A stretch of DNA of 64,000 nt from Aphidius gifuensis (taxonomy: Eukaryota; Arthropoda; Insecta; Hymenoptera; Braconidae), in contig NC_057791.1 of NCBI RefSeq assembly GCF_014905175.1, forward strand, positions 18,666,177 to 18,730,176, in the 5' to 3' direction. A program made the position numbers and the translations under genes. A model generated the notes under the pieces. It made no database searches. It had not been told where the DNA came from and worked only from the letters and a program-made list of their open reading frames with translations. This document shows, one piece after another, positions 45,430-57,226 of the stretch. Numbering within the stretch: position 1 is the stretch's first letter; the number at the start of each line of letters is the position of its first letter.

Positions 45430-46880
45430 GTAAGCTTAAGACAATCATCAAAATAATCACATAATTTTACTTATACTTTGAATTTTTCATTTACAAAATA
45501 AACATTGACCTTTTTTATTGGTAGAATTTTGAGGTTAGATTCTTCATAGTACATACAAAATACTAGGAAAATAATTAAAATTCTCAGAAAATTCAGTCAA
45601 TTCATTTTTATAATATATTTTGCATGTAGTTGTTGTGTCAATTAAATATCATACCTGTCAAATGTCTCAGATAACGTCCATCTGATGACACTGATTATGA
45701 GAAATAAATTATAGAAATAATAAATTAGCAAAAGATACTGCATAGCAATTAGTAATTTTCACATTCAAGTGATTTAATCAATGACTATTTTATTTCATAA
45801 ACCAAGTGTCATCATGTGCATAAACATAAAATCAAACATCCCATAAAATTTGTTCCGTCGGCCAGTGAGCGATTCAGTTTGTTCATCGTTATTTTAATGG
45901 CTGCGGCATGACTAGTATCAAAAAATCAATTTTCTATCTCTAATATTTTCTTTACCTTCTGTATTTTAATGTCAGACAATTTTCCGATCCTCAAAATACA
46001 ATTTAAAATACCTTAAAATGTCAATTGAAACCACGTGATATATAAAACAATTAATAATAACTAATTGACATGAATATAGTACTACACAATTAACTTGATT
46101 TAGCAGTGTCAAAGTTCGTCGGTTTCATAGATTATACTTAACGACTCACTAATTATTTATCTATAAAAATTAATCACCAATATACAATACACACACACAC
46201 ACACACACAATATATATATCACAGATAATTTTTACATCAATGTATTTTGTATCATATATATATCGACCTTGGAATTTTAATCTCAGACAATAATATATAA
46301 AAATTGAATTTTTTCGTATACCATAAAAAGTATTTACACAATTTGATATATGTATATTTTTTTTTTTTTTTATTTTTTCCCAAGAGATGAGAATTCTCAT
46401 GGCGCCAAAAAAAAAATGAAACATGATGTAACGTTATTGAATGTAACGATATTGGACAAACCAATGAAATATTACTCTGAAAATATGTGTGTGTATGTAT
46501 TTGAGTTCTTCTGAGATTTCTAACAAAGGTTATAAAAAAAAATAAAAAGGTCCGACGGTCAGTATGGCTGTAAACGATCATGAGCATTCCTGCTGCGTTT
46601 CTATTCTTCATTTTTTTTTTTTTATGGTCTCCATTTTTCCAGATAACAGTATGGCTTTTTTCTGATATCCATGATGGAACATATGCTGTTAAAACGGTAG
46701 CTGGAAAAAAAAGCTTCTTTAAATAAATTAATTAGGGAAAAAGATAATGCAAATATTAGCAAAATATAAAAAACATTATTTGGAAAGACTAAAGAGTATA
46801 TAAATATTGAGAGCCGACGTTAACTTTGTGTAGATAACAAATATTATATTACTGTACGGGCAGCACGAAATAGCAGTTAT
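45430..46880. other. AT-rich non-coding stretch
   Basis: It contains an (AC)n run and an E2F-like TTTGGCGCCATG (minus strand, near 46398-46409). No gene is seen. Confidence 0.45.
46189..46209 (+). repeat. (AC)10 microsatellite
   Basis: Uninterrupted AC dinucleotides followed by (AT)n. Confidence 0.9.
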
Positions 46881-47151
46881 TCATATGAGTATAGTCCCGA
46901 CACTTATTAAGGAAATTGCTGATGTTTGCCAATTTACAATGCCAATGTGTTCACTTGTAAATCCTTCCGCTCTGTATCTATCGTGAAACACCTTACCTTT
47001 GAGTTTCATCAGAATATAACCATCTTTTAAATTTAACCCACAAAAAAATACATCTACCTCATAAAATGTTATACATTTTTTTTGTTTATTTATTTTTCCA
47101 TCTTTCATGCATAATTTTTTTTCTAATAACCAGTCTTGCGAGGTTATTGAT
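46881..47151 (-). CDS. Candidate coding exon with strong splice sites, unknown product
   Basis: On the minus strand an acceptor ATAATTCTTTTTTGCCATAAATAG ends just before 47151, and the frame is open for 90 codons to TGA at 46881-46883. Residues run from SITSQDWLLEKKLCMKDG through CITFYEVDVFFCGLNLKDGY to VFHDRYRAEGFTSEHIGIVN, all with convincing protein character. A strong donor AAG|GTAAGG lies inside (exon end at 46997, giving a 155-nt exon). Either the exon ends there or the frame is read through as the terminal exon; the read-through part is also protein-like. Three Cys and many charged residues suggest a soluble domain. No family is recognised and the partner exons are not identified. Confidence 0.5.
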
Positions 47152-48110
47152 CTATTTATGGCAAAAAAGAATTATAATCGCACCAAATTACTATTATTTT
47201 TATGAACCCTTTTTTCATCATTAATTATTTATTTTATAATTAAGTTGGTATTCAACGAAATCCGCGTTTGCTCTTTATTTTTATCCGTCAAAAAAAAATA
47301 AAAACGAAAAATCAAGTCTGAGTATATATCAAATTTACATTTCCTTTTGTCGGAAAACATCTCTTAACTTTATTTTGCGTGAAATAATAAAGACAAGATA
47401 TTTTTTTTCTTTCAAGAGCTTATTTATCGAAGATATACCTATTTTAGTTTGCCGGGTTTAAGTCACAAAAAGCACCGTTATTAATGATTAATTAGCATTG
47501 CAGTGTGGCACTTGCTAAAGTGTAATTCAGCACGTGTATATCAGTATAAGTGAGTACTCGTTACTGTAGGTTGTCGAAAAATTTATGCAAGTCTATATAC
47601 CTCTTGCTATCACGTGCTTTCACACATGCTTGCAATAATACTATCAACCAAGAATATCTATTTATAATTACACGTAATTAATATTTATATATTTTTTTTA
47701 ATTTTTAATTTTCTTGAAAATTAAAATCAGTTTTAACTAATAATATAAATTACAAAATTTATTATAAAATGAATAAATCGTTAATTTAATAATTTAATAA
47801 ATTTGTGTAAAGTATATTTTGATAAATTATTTTTAAATCAAATTATTTTGTATAATTAATTTGGCATTTTTAGAATAGATTAGATAAAGCATTGATTTAG
47901 TTTTAAACCGGTTGTTTTAATGATCGTTAACCCCTAAAATCACACTGGGTTTTTTTTTTTTATTTTCCTCTTTTTTTCTACTAGATCCGGAAGCTTTTTT
48001 TTTTTTTATTTTTATGTGATTCAATAGGGGTCAGAGGTAAAATCCGACAAGCAATCACTGCGTACAAGTGTATGGTGATAGTATGCATCAACCTACTGGT
48101 TGCCTCTTGT
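47152..48110. other. AT-rich non-coding stretch
   Basis: Probable intron or intergenic sequence. A poly-T and (CTTT)-rich patch lies at about 47950-48010. Confidence 0.4.
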
Positions 48111-48296
48111 TTATGTATTATCCCAGTTACACATATATATATCTATACTATATTGAAAGTGAGCTTTATGAGTATTTAGATGTGCCTGGATGTGCCAGGC
48201 CTGACCGCCGTATAACGACATGGCTGCCAGCATTTTGCAAACCTCCAATATTATACTCAACTCAACTTCAATATAACCGACTAATTTCCTTTTCAT
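48111..48296 (-). CDS. Possible coding exon, strand uncertain
   Basis: The minus-strand frame contains MLAAMSLYGGQAWHIQAHLN followed by THKAHFQYSIDIYMCNWDNT and a stop. The same GC-richer patch is also open on the plus strand (CARPDRRITTWLPAFCKPP). Both look protein-like, so strand cannot be decided by eye. The minus reading would place it upstream of the 46.9-kb exon. Confidence 0.22.
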   Translation of the reverse strand: MKRKLVGYIEVELSIILEVCKMLAAMSLYGGQAWHIQAHLNTHKAHFQYSIDIYMCNWDNT

Positions 48297-48337
48297 ATTA
48301 TATTTATGATCCGTTTCCGTTTTATAAATTTTTTTAA

Positions 48338-51300
48338 AATATCTTTCAAATCCTTAATAATATTTCTGTAATTTCTACTGAATTTAATACCACAGATATA
48401 AATCTAGGAATTTTAAAAGACAAAAATTAGAACAAAATAAATTTAAAATTCATATAAATATATGTATTTTTATTTTCGTTTGAGAATTTTAACATTATAT
48501 TTAGAATTTTTAATTGTGCCTTTTGTATTAATCATTCTGGTCAGGTTATAGAATAAAGAATGGCCATGAACATTGATTTTTTTAAAGTCGTAAATTATCC
48601 AACAGTCAAGTGTAGAAAAAACGAAATAAAAAGTTCGTTTGAGTGACAAAAAATTAAATAAAAAAAAAAAAACAATCGTAATGCAAAGTACAATTGAATG
48701 TAACGGTTTATTAAATTATTTATCACTAAAAATTGCATAATATTTTAAGCTTGAGTGGAGGCATGTTTGTGATTCCAGTTTTACTGAGTTCTTTTCAAAG
48801 AATTACTTATATACTTTTTCTATATAAATACACAAACCACCCTGTCATCGGGATTCCTTTTGACTCATGTTTTTTTATTATTTTTATTTGATTTTTATTT
48901 ATTTGACATTGTTGAACCATGAGTTTACTCAATTCATATCATTTTTCATCTTAAAATATAAATTATTTTTTCAATTCTCCAAGACAGCTTATTTCAATCA
49001 TATATGTCTTGTTTACTGTGTCGTTTTGTTTTGTTTTTTTATCATCAAAATATTCAATACATATTTTGATTTTTATGTCAGAGATCTAAATCAGTTATAT
49101 CAATTTTTTTATTTCAATCAATTGATCATTTATAAATTTTCTGCTGACAATTAAATAGATTTGAAAAAAAAAAAAAAATATGCAATTAATTTTGATGCTT
49201 TTTTTCTGGAGATTAAAAATATCAAAATAAATATAAACAATTTTTTTTTGTTTACTGAGTGAATCACCATAAAATATATAAAAAATTAAAATCGTTTTAA
49301 ACTGTCAGTTGGTGATTAAAATTCATACTTGGCTACTGCTCGTGGTCATTTTTTTTTTTGTTTTTTGTACTGGTTATTATTTTAAAATTTATTTTAAAAA
49401 AATGTTGTTTTATTTTTTTTATTTATTTGAGTCATTTTCATAAACTAAAAAGTTACATACATCTTTTTTTTTTGGCTAATTAATATACATCTTAAAGTTC
49501 ATTGGCTTTATCTTGACATTGATGTCATGTTTAGATTGTGTAAACTTTATTAGTTTTGAGTTAACATTATGTGTTATATTTGCTTACGTGAATCAAGATA
49601 TCATACATAATAAGTTGACTAATGATTATTTATTTTACACATTTATCAGAATATAATTTTATCAAATTTGTGTCAAAATTTAAAGATGAAAGTGCAACAA
49701 TAATCGAAGTTTAATTATTATTTCATTAAATTGTGTATTATATTTTTTTTTTCATTTAATTTAATTTAAAACTATTTGAAAAATTTTATTTAAAATATTT
49801 TTATAAATTTATTTAAAATACTTTGAAAATATTATATTCAAAATATTTGGAAAATTTTCATTTAATTTATTACAATACGTAAATAAATTATTTTACAAAT
49901 CACAAAAATTTAAAACAATAATTTTTTTCTAATTAAAAATAAATGAAGAATATATGTTTTAAATATATTTAAAACTTTTTATTTAACAAAAATTTAAAAA
50001 ATAAATTATTGATAAATTCATGATTGTTTACTAAGATAAATGATTATCTCAAGCCTCATCATGAATTGAATTATTTTATTTTATCATTTCGCATGAGTAC
50101 CGTGCGTATGAGTATACGTGTGCTCATCATATAACTAAAACACATGAAAAGAGCTACGGAATAGCCTACAGGGTGGTCAAAAATAAAAAAAGAGGTAACT
50201 TTCTGATTAACATATGGGAAGTTCATGAAACACATGCACCTGTTTTTATACATATACCTGACTATACATATTTTCATGGACTAATATTTTTTTTTTCCCT
50301 CTGATAAAAAAAAACAGCTCACTGATAATATTTATGCCTTCATTTAAAATTATTTTAACCGTTATTTTAATATTTAAAATAAATACAATAACACTGCATG
50401 ATATGCGAGGATCTTCATGATGAAAATTAAAAATTGTTTAAAAAATATAACTAAAATAAATATATTAATGAATAATCAAAATATTAAAATACCCTGAAAA
50501 TTAACTGGCAGTTTGTATGACCGATTTAACACTTGAGAATAAAAATAAATATATATCACTTTTACAATCAATTTACCGATGAATATATCCATTTTTATTA
50601 TTTTTTTTTTTTTGTATCAACCTATATATAGGCTTTTCTTACTCTTTTTACATTTTTTTTTAATTTTATTTTTTATTTTGTATTTCTGAGGCCATGTATT
50701 TACGCAATCTCCTTCCACTCAACAAACCTTAATTAAGCGTTCAAGAGATGAATCTGGTTTTCGATCCCTCGTGGTGTGCTCTCGTTGTTCTTTCATCCAG
50801 AGTCTGGCTTCTTTCGTGTGCGGAGGTGGTACACAATGATAACCGTGTGTCCAGTCTATATGCACAGATTCAATGGAACAGTCTGATGTCTTTTATCGCA
50901 TGCTCAAAGATTTCTGATAACTGAAAAAATAAAAACAAATCATTTTTTTATTTTTTAATTATAAAGTTGTCTACGTACAAAGAAGTCATGAAAAAAAAAT
51001 TAAAAAAATTTAGATCAAGTATGTTGAGTAGATTGTATTTAATTTGAGTTTAATATAATTTTTTTTTTTTGTATACAAAATCAGCAGTAAAAAAATGAAA
51101 AAAACATAAAAACCCCTGAAGCGAATAATTGAATAAATATATCCACGTCACGCTGATGACAACTCTATATTTTTTATGGAATTGACGTTAAATTACAAAC
51201 ACGTATTTGTAATGAAGAAATTATAACATCTATATTTCCATAAGTCATACATTTATACTGTAAAAAAATTATTTGACTTTTATTGTTGATGTAACACCTT

Positions 51301-52244
51301 TCTGCTTTTAACTGCTATACACAAATAATAAAAAAAAAAAAAAAACCAAGTAATCAAGTGATCTAGTTTTAGTTAATGAAGATACAGTAATTAATTAATT
51401 TTTTTTATTTTATATATATAAAGATCTTATTCAATTTTTTTGTTTAAAACAATTATCATATACATAATTCATCATGTGTGTCACACAAAATAATTAGTAT
51501 GATAATAAAACAAGAGCTTTCTTGCTCATCGATAGTGAATGCACATATATATATTGACCAAGTGACTACAGTTTATGTGTATACTTATATGTAGGTCTTG
51601 CAAAGTGGGGATTAGACCTAGGCAACATTTAAAGTGGGGATAAACGGGAGAGTGATGCATTCGCTGAAGCTCTGTTTTGGTAGTAGTATAAACTGTTGGC
51701 CAGTTGAATGGGGAGTGGTGTAGGTAGTCAAGCATCGTATTTGCTGACCTATTCAATTTATATATATGTGCTAGATATATTATAAAATGAAATAAAAAAA
51801 AATACATATACTGCAATATAAACTTTGACAATGCAATATTTATATAGTCAAATTATCATTAACTAGGTTAAAAAATAATAATATATTCCAATCAAAAATT
51901 ATCAAAGAAAAATTAAAAAAATATATTAAAAATAATTACAATTAGTTTAAAATTTTAGTCAAGTATTTCAATGTACATGAGAAAAGTGATTGTATTTATA
52001 AAATAATAATAATAATCATGATAATAATGGCAAGATAAAAATAATATGTATGGTCATAGCAAAGTGTATCATAGTACCATGATAATAGCATGGAGTAAAT
52101 TGTGTTTCTAGTGATTTTGGGATTACATTGATAATAAGTGTGTGGTGTCTAGTAAACGGGGCAGAGAAAAGTAGCCAAGATAGAAAAAACAAAAGATTAA
52201 AAATAAAGTAAAATAGGGCTTAATTTCTTTCTCGTTGCGACACA
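48338..52244. other. AT-rich non-coding region
   Basis: Mostly low-complexity. A mixed-composition patch at 50700-50910 has no open frame. ACAGGGTGGTCAAAAATA near 50169 resembles a transposon terminus without a partner. 51600-51740 is unique-looking and contains the short direct repeat AAAGTGGGGAT. Confidence 0.45.
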
Positions 52245-52271
52245 ATGGAACTACCAGTGCAATATTATGTT
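52245..52271 (+). CDS. Candidate first coding exon (MELPVQYYV)
   Basis: ATG lies in an optimal context (ACA before, G after) and nine codons read MELPVQYYV up to a strong donor GTT|GTAAGT (phase 0). It could be the start of a gene running towards the exon at 53291, but that exon needs a phase-1 intron, so at least one more exon would be required between them. Confidence 0.25.
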
Positions 52272-52407
52272 GTAAGTACATTTAAGGTTTAACTGGACAA
52301 TGATTTTTATACTAGAAAACCAAGAGAATCCTTTTTCTCTCTATCTCTCTCTTTTTCTTTGTATCACGTTTTTACACATAAAGTGATTTTCTTCGTTGAT
52401 CTTCCAC

Positions 52408-52425
52408 CTGCTGCTGCTGCTGCTG
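52408..52425 (+). repeat. (CTG)6 trinucleotide run
   Basis: Six CTG units followed by CTCTTGCTGG. Plus frames give poly-Leu or poly-Ala and minus frames give poly-Ala or poly-Gln. One minus frame reads QQEQQQQQQVEDQRRK, so the run may sit in a coding exon, but frame and strand are undetermined. Confidence 0.85.
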
Positions 52426-52852
52426 CTCTTGCTGGCTTATGTATTTGAAACGATGAAGGTTTTTTTTTAATCGCTGCGCGGTCTACATGAGACTTGTTGT
52501 GATTTTCTCCGACGGCAAAAAAGAAAATTTTATATATATACCGTACTTGTCGATACAAGTTATATATATTTATTAGAATATATATTTTTATATTCCAATT
52601 AAAATTGAATTTAACATTACATCACACAAAAATTTATCTATCTTTTAAACAATGATAAATTAAATTATAAATTAAACAAATTTGTTTGTTTATTTTTATT
52701 AAATAACAATTAGAATATTCATTTTTATTTTATTAATTATCATTTGATATAATATAGTAATTATTATTGAGTATGGAAATTAAATTACAATGAAAAACTA
52801 CAAAATGAAAATATGAAAAATTAAATTTTTGTTTGATATATTTTCTATTGTA

Positions 52853-53101
52853 TCAAACCTGTGGATTATTTTTTTTTCTCCTTTTATTATTATCCATAAA
52901 ATTGGATTTTGATATTTTTTTAAACTCATTCAATCCATTATTATCACATCTATAAATTACGTTGTCAATTAATTTTGTATCTTGACATATCAATTCGTGA
53001 TCATTTATTCTTTGTAACGGATACTTTCTAAAATTCTTATGTTTTTTTTTTGGAGTTAATAAATTAATTAAGTATACTAGGGAATAAATTTTTAGACTCA
53101 T
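52853..53101 (-). CDS. Candidate small basic protein, 82 residues
   Basis: The minus-strand frame starts with ATG and MSLKIYSLVYLINLLTPKKK, a short hydrophobic N-terminus followed by a highly charged body. That body has one Cys pair (CQDTKLIDNVIYRC) and a basic tail (NNKRRKKNNPQV). Amino-acid composition is not explained by homopolymers. TATTTTAATAG just upstream may be an acceptor. CCACAG|GTTTGA at the 3' end may be a donor, so the gene could continue. If real it lies within the presumed intron of the plus-strand 53.3-kb gene. A secreted peptide is possible; no family is recognised. Confidence 0.33.
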   Translation of the reverse strand: MSLKIYSLVYLINLLTPKKKHKNFRKYPLQRINDHELICQDTKLIDNVIYRCDNNGLNEFKKISKSNFMDNNKRRKKNNPQV

Positions 53102-53290
53102 TTATTATACTATTAAAATATCTATAAAATTTAAGTACATGTTTACCTAATAATTTATATAAAAAGGAGTCATTGTTAATAAAATACATTTGTATTATTT
53201 AAATACTCATAAAGCCATCATATTTTTAACGATCATATAATTTTTTTTTATAAATAACAATTGTTATATTTAATTTTATTACAAACTCAG

Positions 53291-53448
53291 ATGCAAATGA
53301 TAAAGTAGTAGATGTTGTATTCTGCACTGTTGGACATGATACATCAGAATATGCGAGAGATATTCAACCGGTTAGCATGACTTTGGTCGCCGCCATCTTT
53401 GCTTTTGTGTGTCTCGTCTTGTTCATAATAAACTGCTCCCAAAAATAA
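53291..53448 (+). CDS. Terminal exon of a membrane-anchored protein
   Basis: An acceptor (TTTAATTTTATTACAAACTCAG) ends at 53290. The frame (phase-1 intron) runs 51 codons plus the split one, through VVDVVFCTVGHDTSEYARD and a very clear membrane segment (VSMTLVAAIFAFVCLVLFII), to a short tail NCSQK and TAA. AATAAA follows immediately at 53449. Codon use (GTC, GCC, CTC, TTG) is strongly coding-like. The product would be a single-pass protein with its anchor at the extreme C-terminus: a tail-anchored protein, or a type I protein with a five-residue cytoplasmic tail. The upstream exons are not certain. Confidence 0.52.
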
Positions 53449-53454
53449 AATAAA
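53449..53454 (+). terminator. Poly(A) signal AATAAA
   Basis: A canonical hexamer directly after the TAA of the 53.3-kb exon. A closer signal than usual, and AATAAA is frequent by chance in this DNA. Confidence 0.4.
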
Positions 53455-56435
53455 TTTTACACTAAATTATTTAAAACTTGTCTATTTTTATCAAATTTCA
53501 TTTGATGAATTTTTTTATTTTTCATTTCTATTTTTTTTTACTTTAATTTCTTCGTCACAGTTTGATGTTTTAGTTTATTTTGTTTTTATACGGTGATATA
53601 TTTTATGACTCAAAAATAATCTACTGAGAATATACCACTTTAAATGTGCAATGTACATTGAAAATATAACTCAAATATTTTTTTTTTCCCAAAAATATAT
53701 ATGAACAAAAATGACACTTAGTAATAATTAAAATTATAAAAATTTTATTATTATTTGTAATAATAAATTATGGTTTAAAAAATAATATTAAAATTATTTT
53801 TTTTTTATTTTATGAATAATATAAAACATGGATATTTGTCTTGATGTTTTAAATGTTGCTCAATGATTAATTACAAAGTCAACTTTTGTTATCATTTTTA
53901 TTTTAATTCAGTGATGTTGTATATATTCACACTTTTCTATTCGTTTATTATACAAGAATGATATTATCTCTGTCATTTTTTATAGGCAGACTAGGTAGGG
54001 CGTATTTTTTAGAATATCTGGGATGCTGACTCGAACGAATAAGGCATGAAAGGAGCGTGTTTTATTTATACATGTATACAAACACACCAAAGCACATACA
54101 CATATACTATTATTTGTATCTACTATATAGTTAAAGTATGATTATTTTTATATTCAATCCTTCTTTGTCACTGATGACATAAAAAATAAATATAAAATTT
54201 AAATTATTCAATCTTATACTGTAACTGTTAATTTTATATTATTTTTTTTTTCTTTTATAAAATGCATTATCAATATGGCTGGCTATAAACATTGGCGCAG
54301 TATTCTTGAGCCATTTTTAAATTTAGTATATTGCTATATCGATTAAATATTTGTCAATAAATTCAGCTCTTGTGAGTTATTTTATTTGTTTTAAATTTTG
54401 TTATATTTTTTTAATAGGATAAAAAAAAATATTAAATAATTTTTTTGAAATATTTAAATCAATATTATTGATTTATTTTATATTTTTTTTATAAATATTA
54501 TTATAAACATGTTGTAACAATATAAATCATGAAACCAATAAATATATAATTTTTGAATTTTTAAATTAATAAATTATATACTAAATATATAATTAAAAAT
54601 TCATATAAAATATAATTTAAAAGTGGAGATTAATGAAATTACTTTGTTATAAAAATCAAGAGTTTATCTTAATAATAGTTTATCTAATTATTTATTATCT
54701 GTTTGATAAAGTTCAAGTTTAAATGAAAATATGAAAATAAAAAAAAGTGATGTGAGTATATAATTAGTCAGACAAAAAAAAAAAAAAAACAGGGTTATGT
54801 CTATTGACAATGAGTTATTTATTGGTTAAAAAATTTTATCACAAAGTTCTGTAGTGTTAATTGTCTTTATTAAAAAAATAATTCTCATTAAAAATTTCAT
54901 TATAAAATACAGTTTAAAAAAATTAAAATGTAATATTCTATGAGATTAAATATAACTTGATTATTTTCATTCGAAATTAATCAAAAAATGATATTTTTTA
55001 AATTAAGCGTAAGAAAGCATAGCTAAGATATGAGAAAGTTAAAATCACGTAGTTACTGCTCTAGTTTAATTCCCATTATTCAAACAAAAGACCAACTATA
55101 AACTTGCGAAAGGCCAAAAATTTCAAGATAAGTAGTTTTTTATTTTTTTTTCAAAAGAAAAAAATACCCGGCGGCGGTTTACAGTAGAATATATATATTC
55201 AAAAATAGAGACCAATTGAGTAGAATGTTTGCCTGTACTTGCCAATAAGAGAGAGGAAAAAAAAAGAGAGTAAAATAAAAAAAAAAATGCCGTCGCAACC
55301 GGCTCGACAGCATGTCACCCTTTTTGCGCGGGTGGTAATACTTGCTCTGTTTACTTAGTGGTCATACACATCGTCTTGTCACGCTCAAAATACTATGCCG
55401 TATATAAAAATTAATATAAAATAATTCCTGATAAATGCCATGGTTTTCTTAAAAGTAATACTGTTGTAATAACGATATGGATTTACCGCAGTATCAGCCA
55501 TAAAATGTTATAAGCTATCTCAATTTATCTCGAGTTAATTATCTTCATTTATTTATTTTTTTAAACTTCTAATACTTGAAAAAAAATATTGAGAATATAT
55601 TTTAACCAAATAAATCAAGTATTTTTCTTCTACATTTTGTATATAATTAAAGTTCATAAATTATCATTCAAAATTATAATAAAAATCAATTAAAATACTT
55701 GAATAATTTTGTCAATTATAAAATGTATTCAGCAAATATAATTTTTTTAAAAACATTTCACTAAAAAATATTGACAACAAATCCGATCAAAATATGTGAT
55801 CTATTAATTTGTTCCATACTGAACAAAATAAGACTAAAAAAATCACATATAAAATTCATGCTGTGTTTATTTTTGAATTGACGAGTCAATAAACAATGTT
55901 TATTGAATGTAAAAAAAAAAAAAGAAATTTAAATTTATTGTATACATGGTGAATAATATCTTATTTCAACTCGGCTGTCTCTGAGGTCCGCCATTAAGCA
56001 AATAACTGCTTCTCCGATGAATCGTAACTCTTGAATTTGTCAATAAGTTCAACATCAATAAAGAAATAAATATAATTATAAAATATTGTCCACTTGATGC
56101 ACAAGAAGTTACATTTGGATAAATTAATTATTTATAAACGACAATGTATCTAACTCACTATTGACGAAATATTCCAAAATGTCATTGATTCATATATACA
56201 ATAAAAAGTAAAAGAAAAAAAAAATAAAATGACATGATAAATTGCATCGGTTTATAATCGGTGAGCCGTGAAACTGATACATCTATATATCGTTCGCCAA
56301 TCTTTCGTACAAACTGTGATATATTTCAATATATTTTATCATCCCTTATTTTAAATTATATATAATTTTTTTTTATATTAATAATTTATTTTAATTTATT
56401 TTTATTAATTTTATTTTTTTATTTTCTTTAAATAG
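53455..56435. other. AT-rich non-coding region
   Basis: A GC-richer patch at 55285-55390 (GTCGCAACCGGCTCGACAGC) could be a promoter for the 56.4-57.2-kb candidate. Otherwise homopolymeric. Confidence 0.45.
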
Positions 56436-56496
56436 TCCTGTGTGTGTATTTGGATTCGGTGCTTGTGGATGTTTCCATTCGATTGTACTGCTAAAG
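56436..56496 (+). other. Candidate 61-nt internal or 5' exon
   Basis: The acceptor TTTTCTTTAAATAG and the donor AAAG|GTCAGT bracket a G+C-richer 61-nt block. Frame 1 is open (SCVCIWIRCLWMFPFDCTAK). Joined to the exon at 57071 it would add VSCKVCTSG before a stop, a short Cys-rich peptide. It may equally be 5' UTR for the ORF at 57113. Confidence 0.33.
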
Positions 56497-57070
56497 GTCA
56501 GTTTTCACAATATTCAAAAGCATTAATATAAATATTTTATTATTAATTTCTTCTTTTCTATTTTTTCCTGTAGTTTTATTATTTTAAATATCGGGTTGTT
56601 TATTATTTAACTGATAGCAAAATAGATAAATAAATTGATTAACTAATCAATAAATAAAATGAATTAATCATTTGTAATATATTCAATTTCTTTCTTAAAA
56701 ATTAAATGTTTCATTGATTAAAATATTATTCAACAAATATGAGCAATAGTATAAATGAAATTACATTTCAAAAATTTTCTATCATTAATCATTTTGAATA
56801 ATAAATTAATAACATTAATATATTACGGAAAATATATTAACAGGAAAATTAAGCTGGTACTATTAACACAGCCAAATGATCTTGTTTAGTTGTTTTTTTT
56901 TTTTACATAAAATAAATATTATTGATTTATATATTATTTCCGGTAATTCCTAATAATGATAAATAATGAATATGATAATAATAAATAATAATAGTAAATA
57001 TCATTAATGCTTATATCATGACGAATTGATTTACCCAGATTTTTATTTATTTATTTTATTTTGCTCACAG

Positions 57071-57226
57071 TGAGCTGTAAAGTTTGCACAAGTGGGTAGA
57101 AAATACGACAGTATGAGTGACGACGGCACACTAGTTTCTTGGCTATATCAACGGTTTCTATCTCTCCCTAAGTTCAGAAATTGCGGCTTTAGTCTCACTT
57201 TATATGGCGGCAAAATAGCACTTTAG
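57071..57226 (+). CDS. Candidate exon with 37-codon small ORF
   Basis: The acceptor TTTATTTTGCTCACAG ends at 57070. After a 42-nt leader an ATG (57113, A at -3) opens a 37-residue frame starting MSDDGTLVSWLYQRFLSLPK and ending LTLYGGKIAL, then TAG at 57224-57226. Composition and codon use (GAC, GGC, CGG, CTC, TGC) are unlike the AT-rich background. With the 61-nt exon upstream it forms a compact two-exon model encoding a micropeptide. No known micropeptide motif is recognised. Confidence 0.38.

Noticed and set aside
50071..50277. 68-codon minus-strand frame (MKICIVRYMYKNRCMCFMNF)
   Set aside because: Includes the transposon-end-like ACCACCCTGTA string and has no splice or promoter support.
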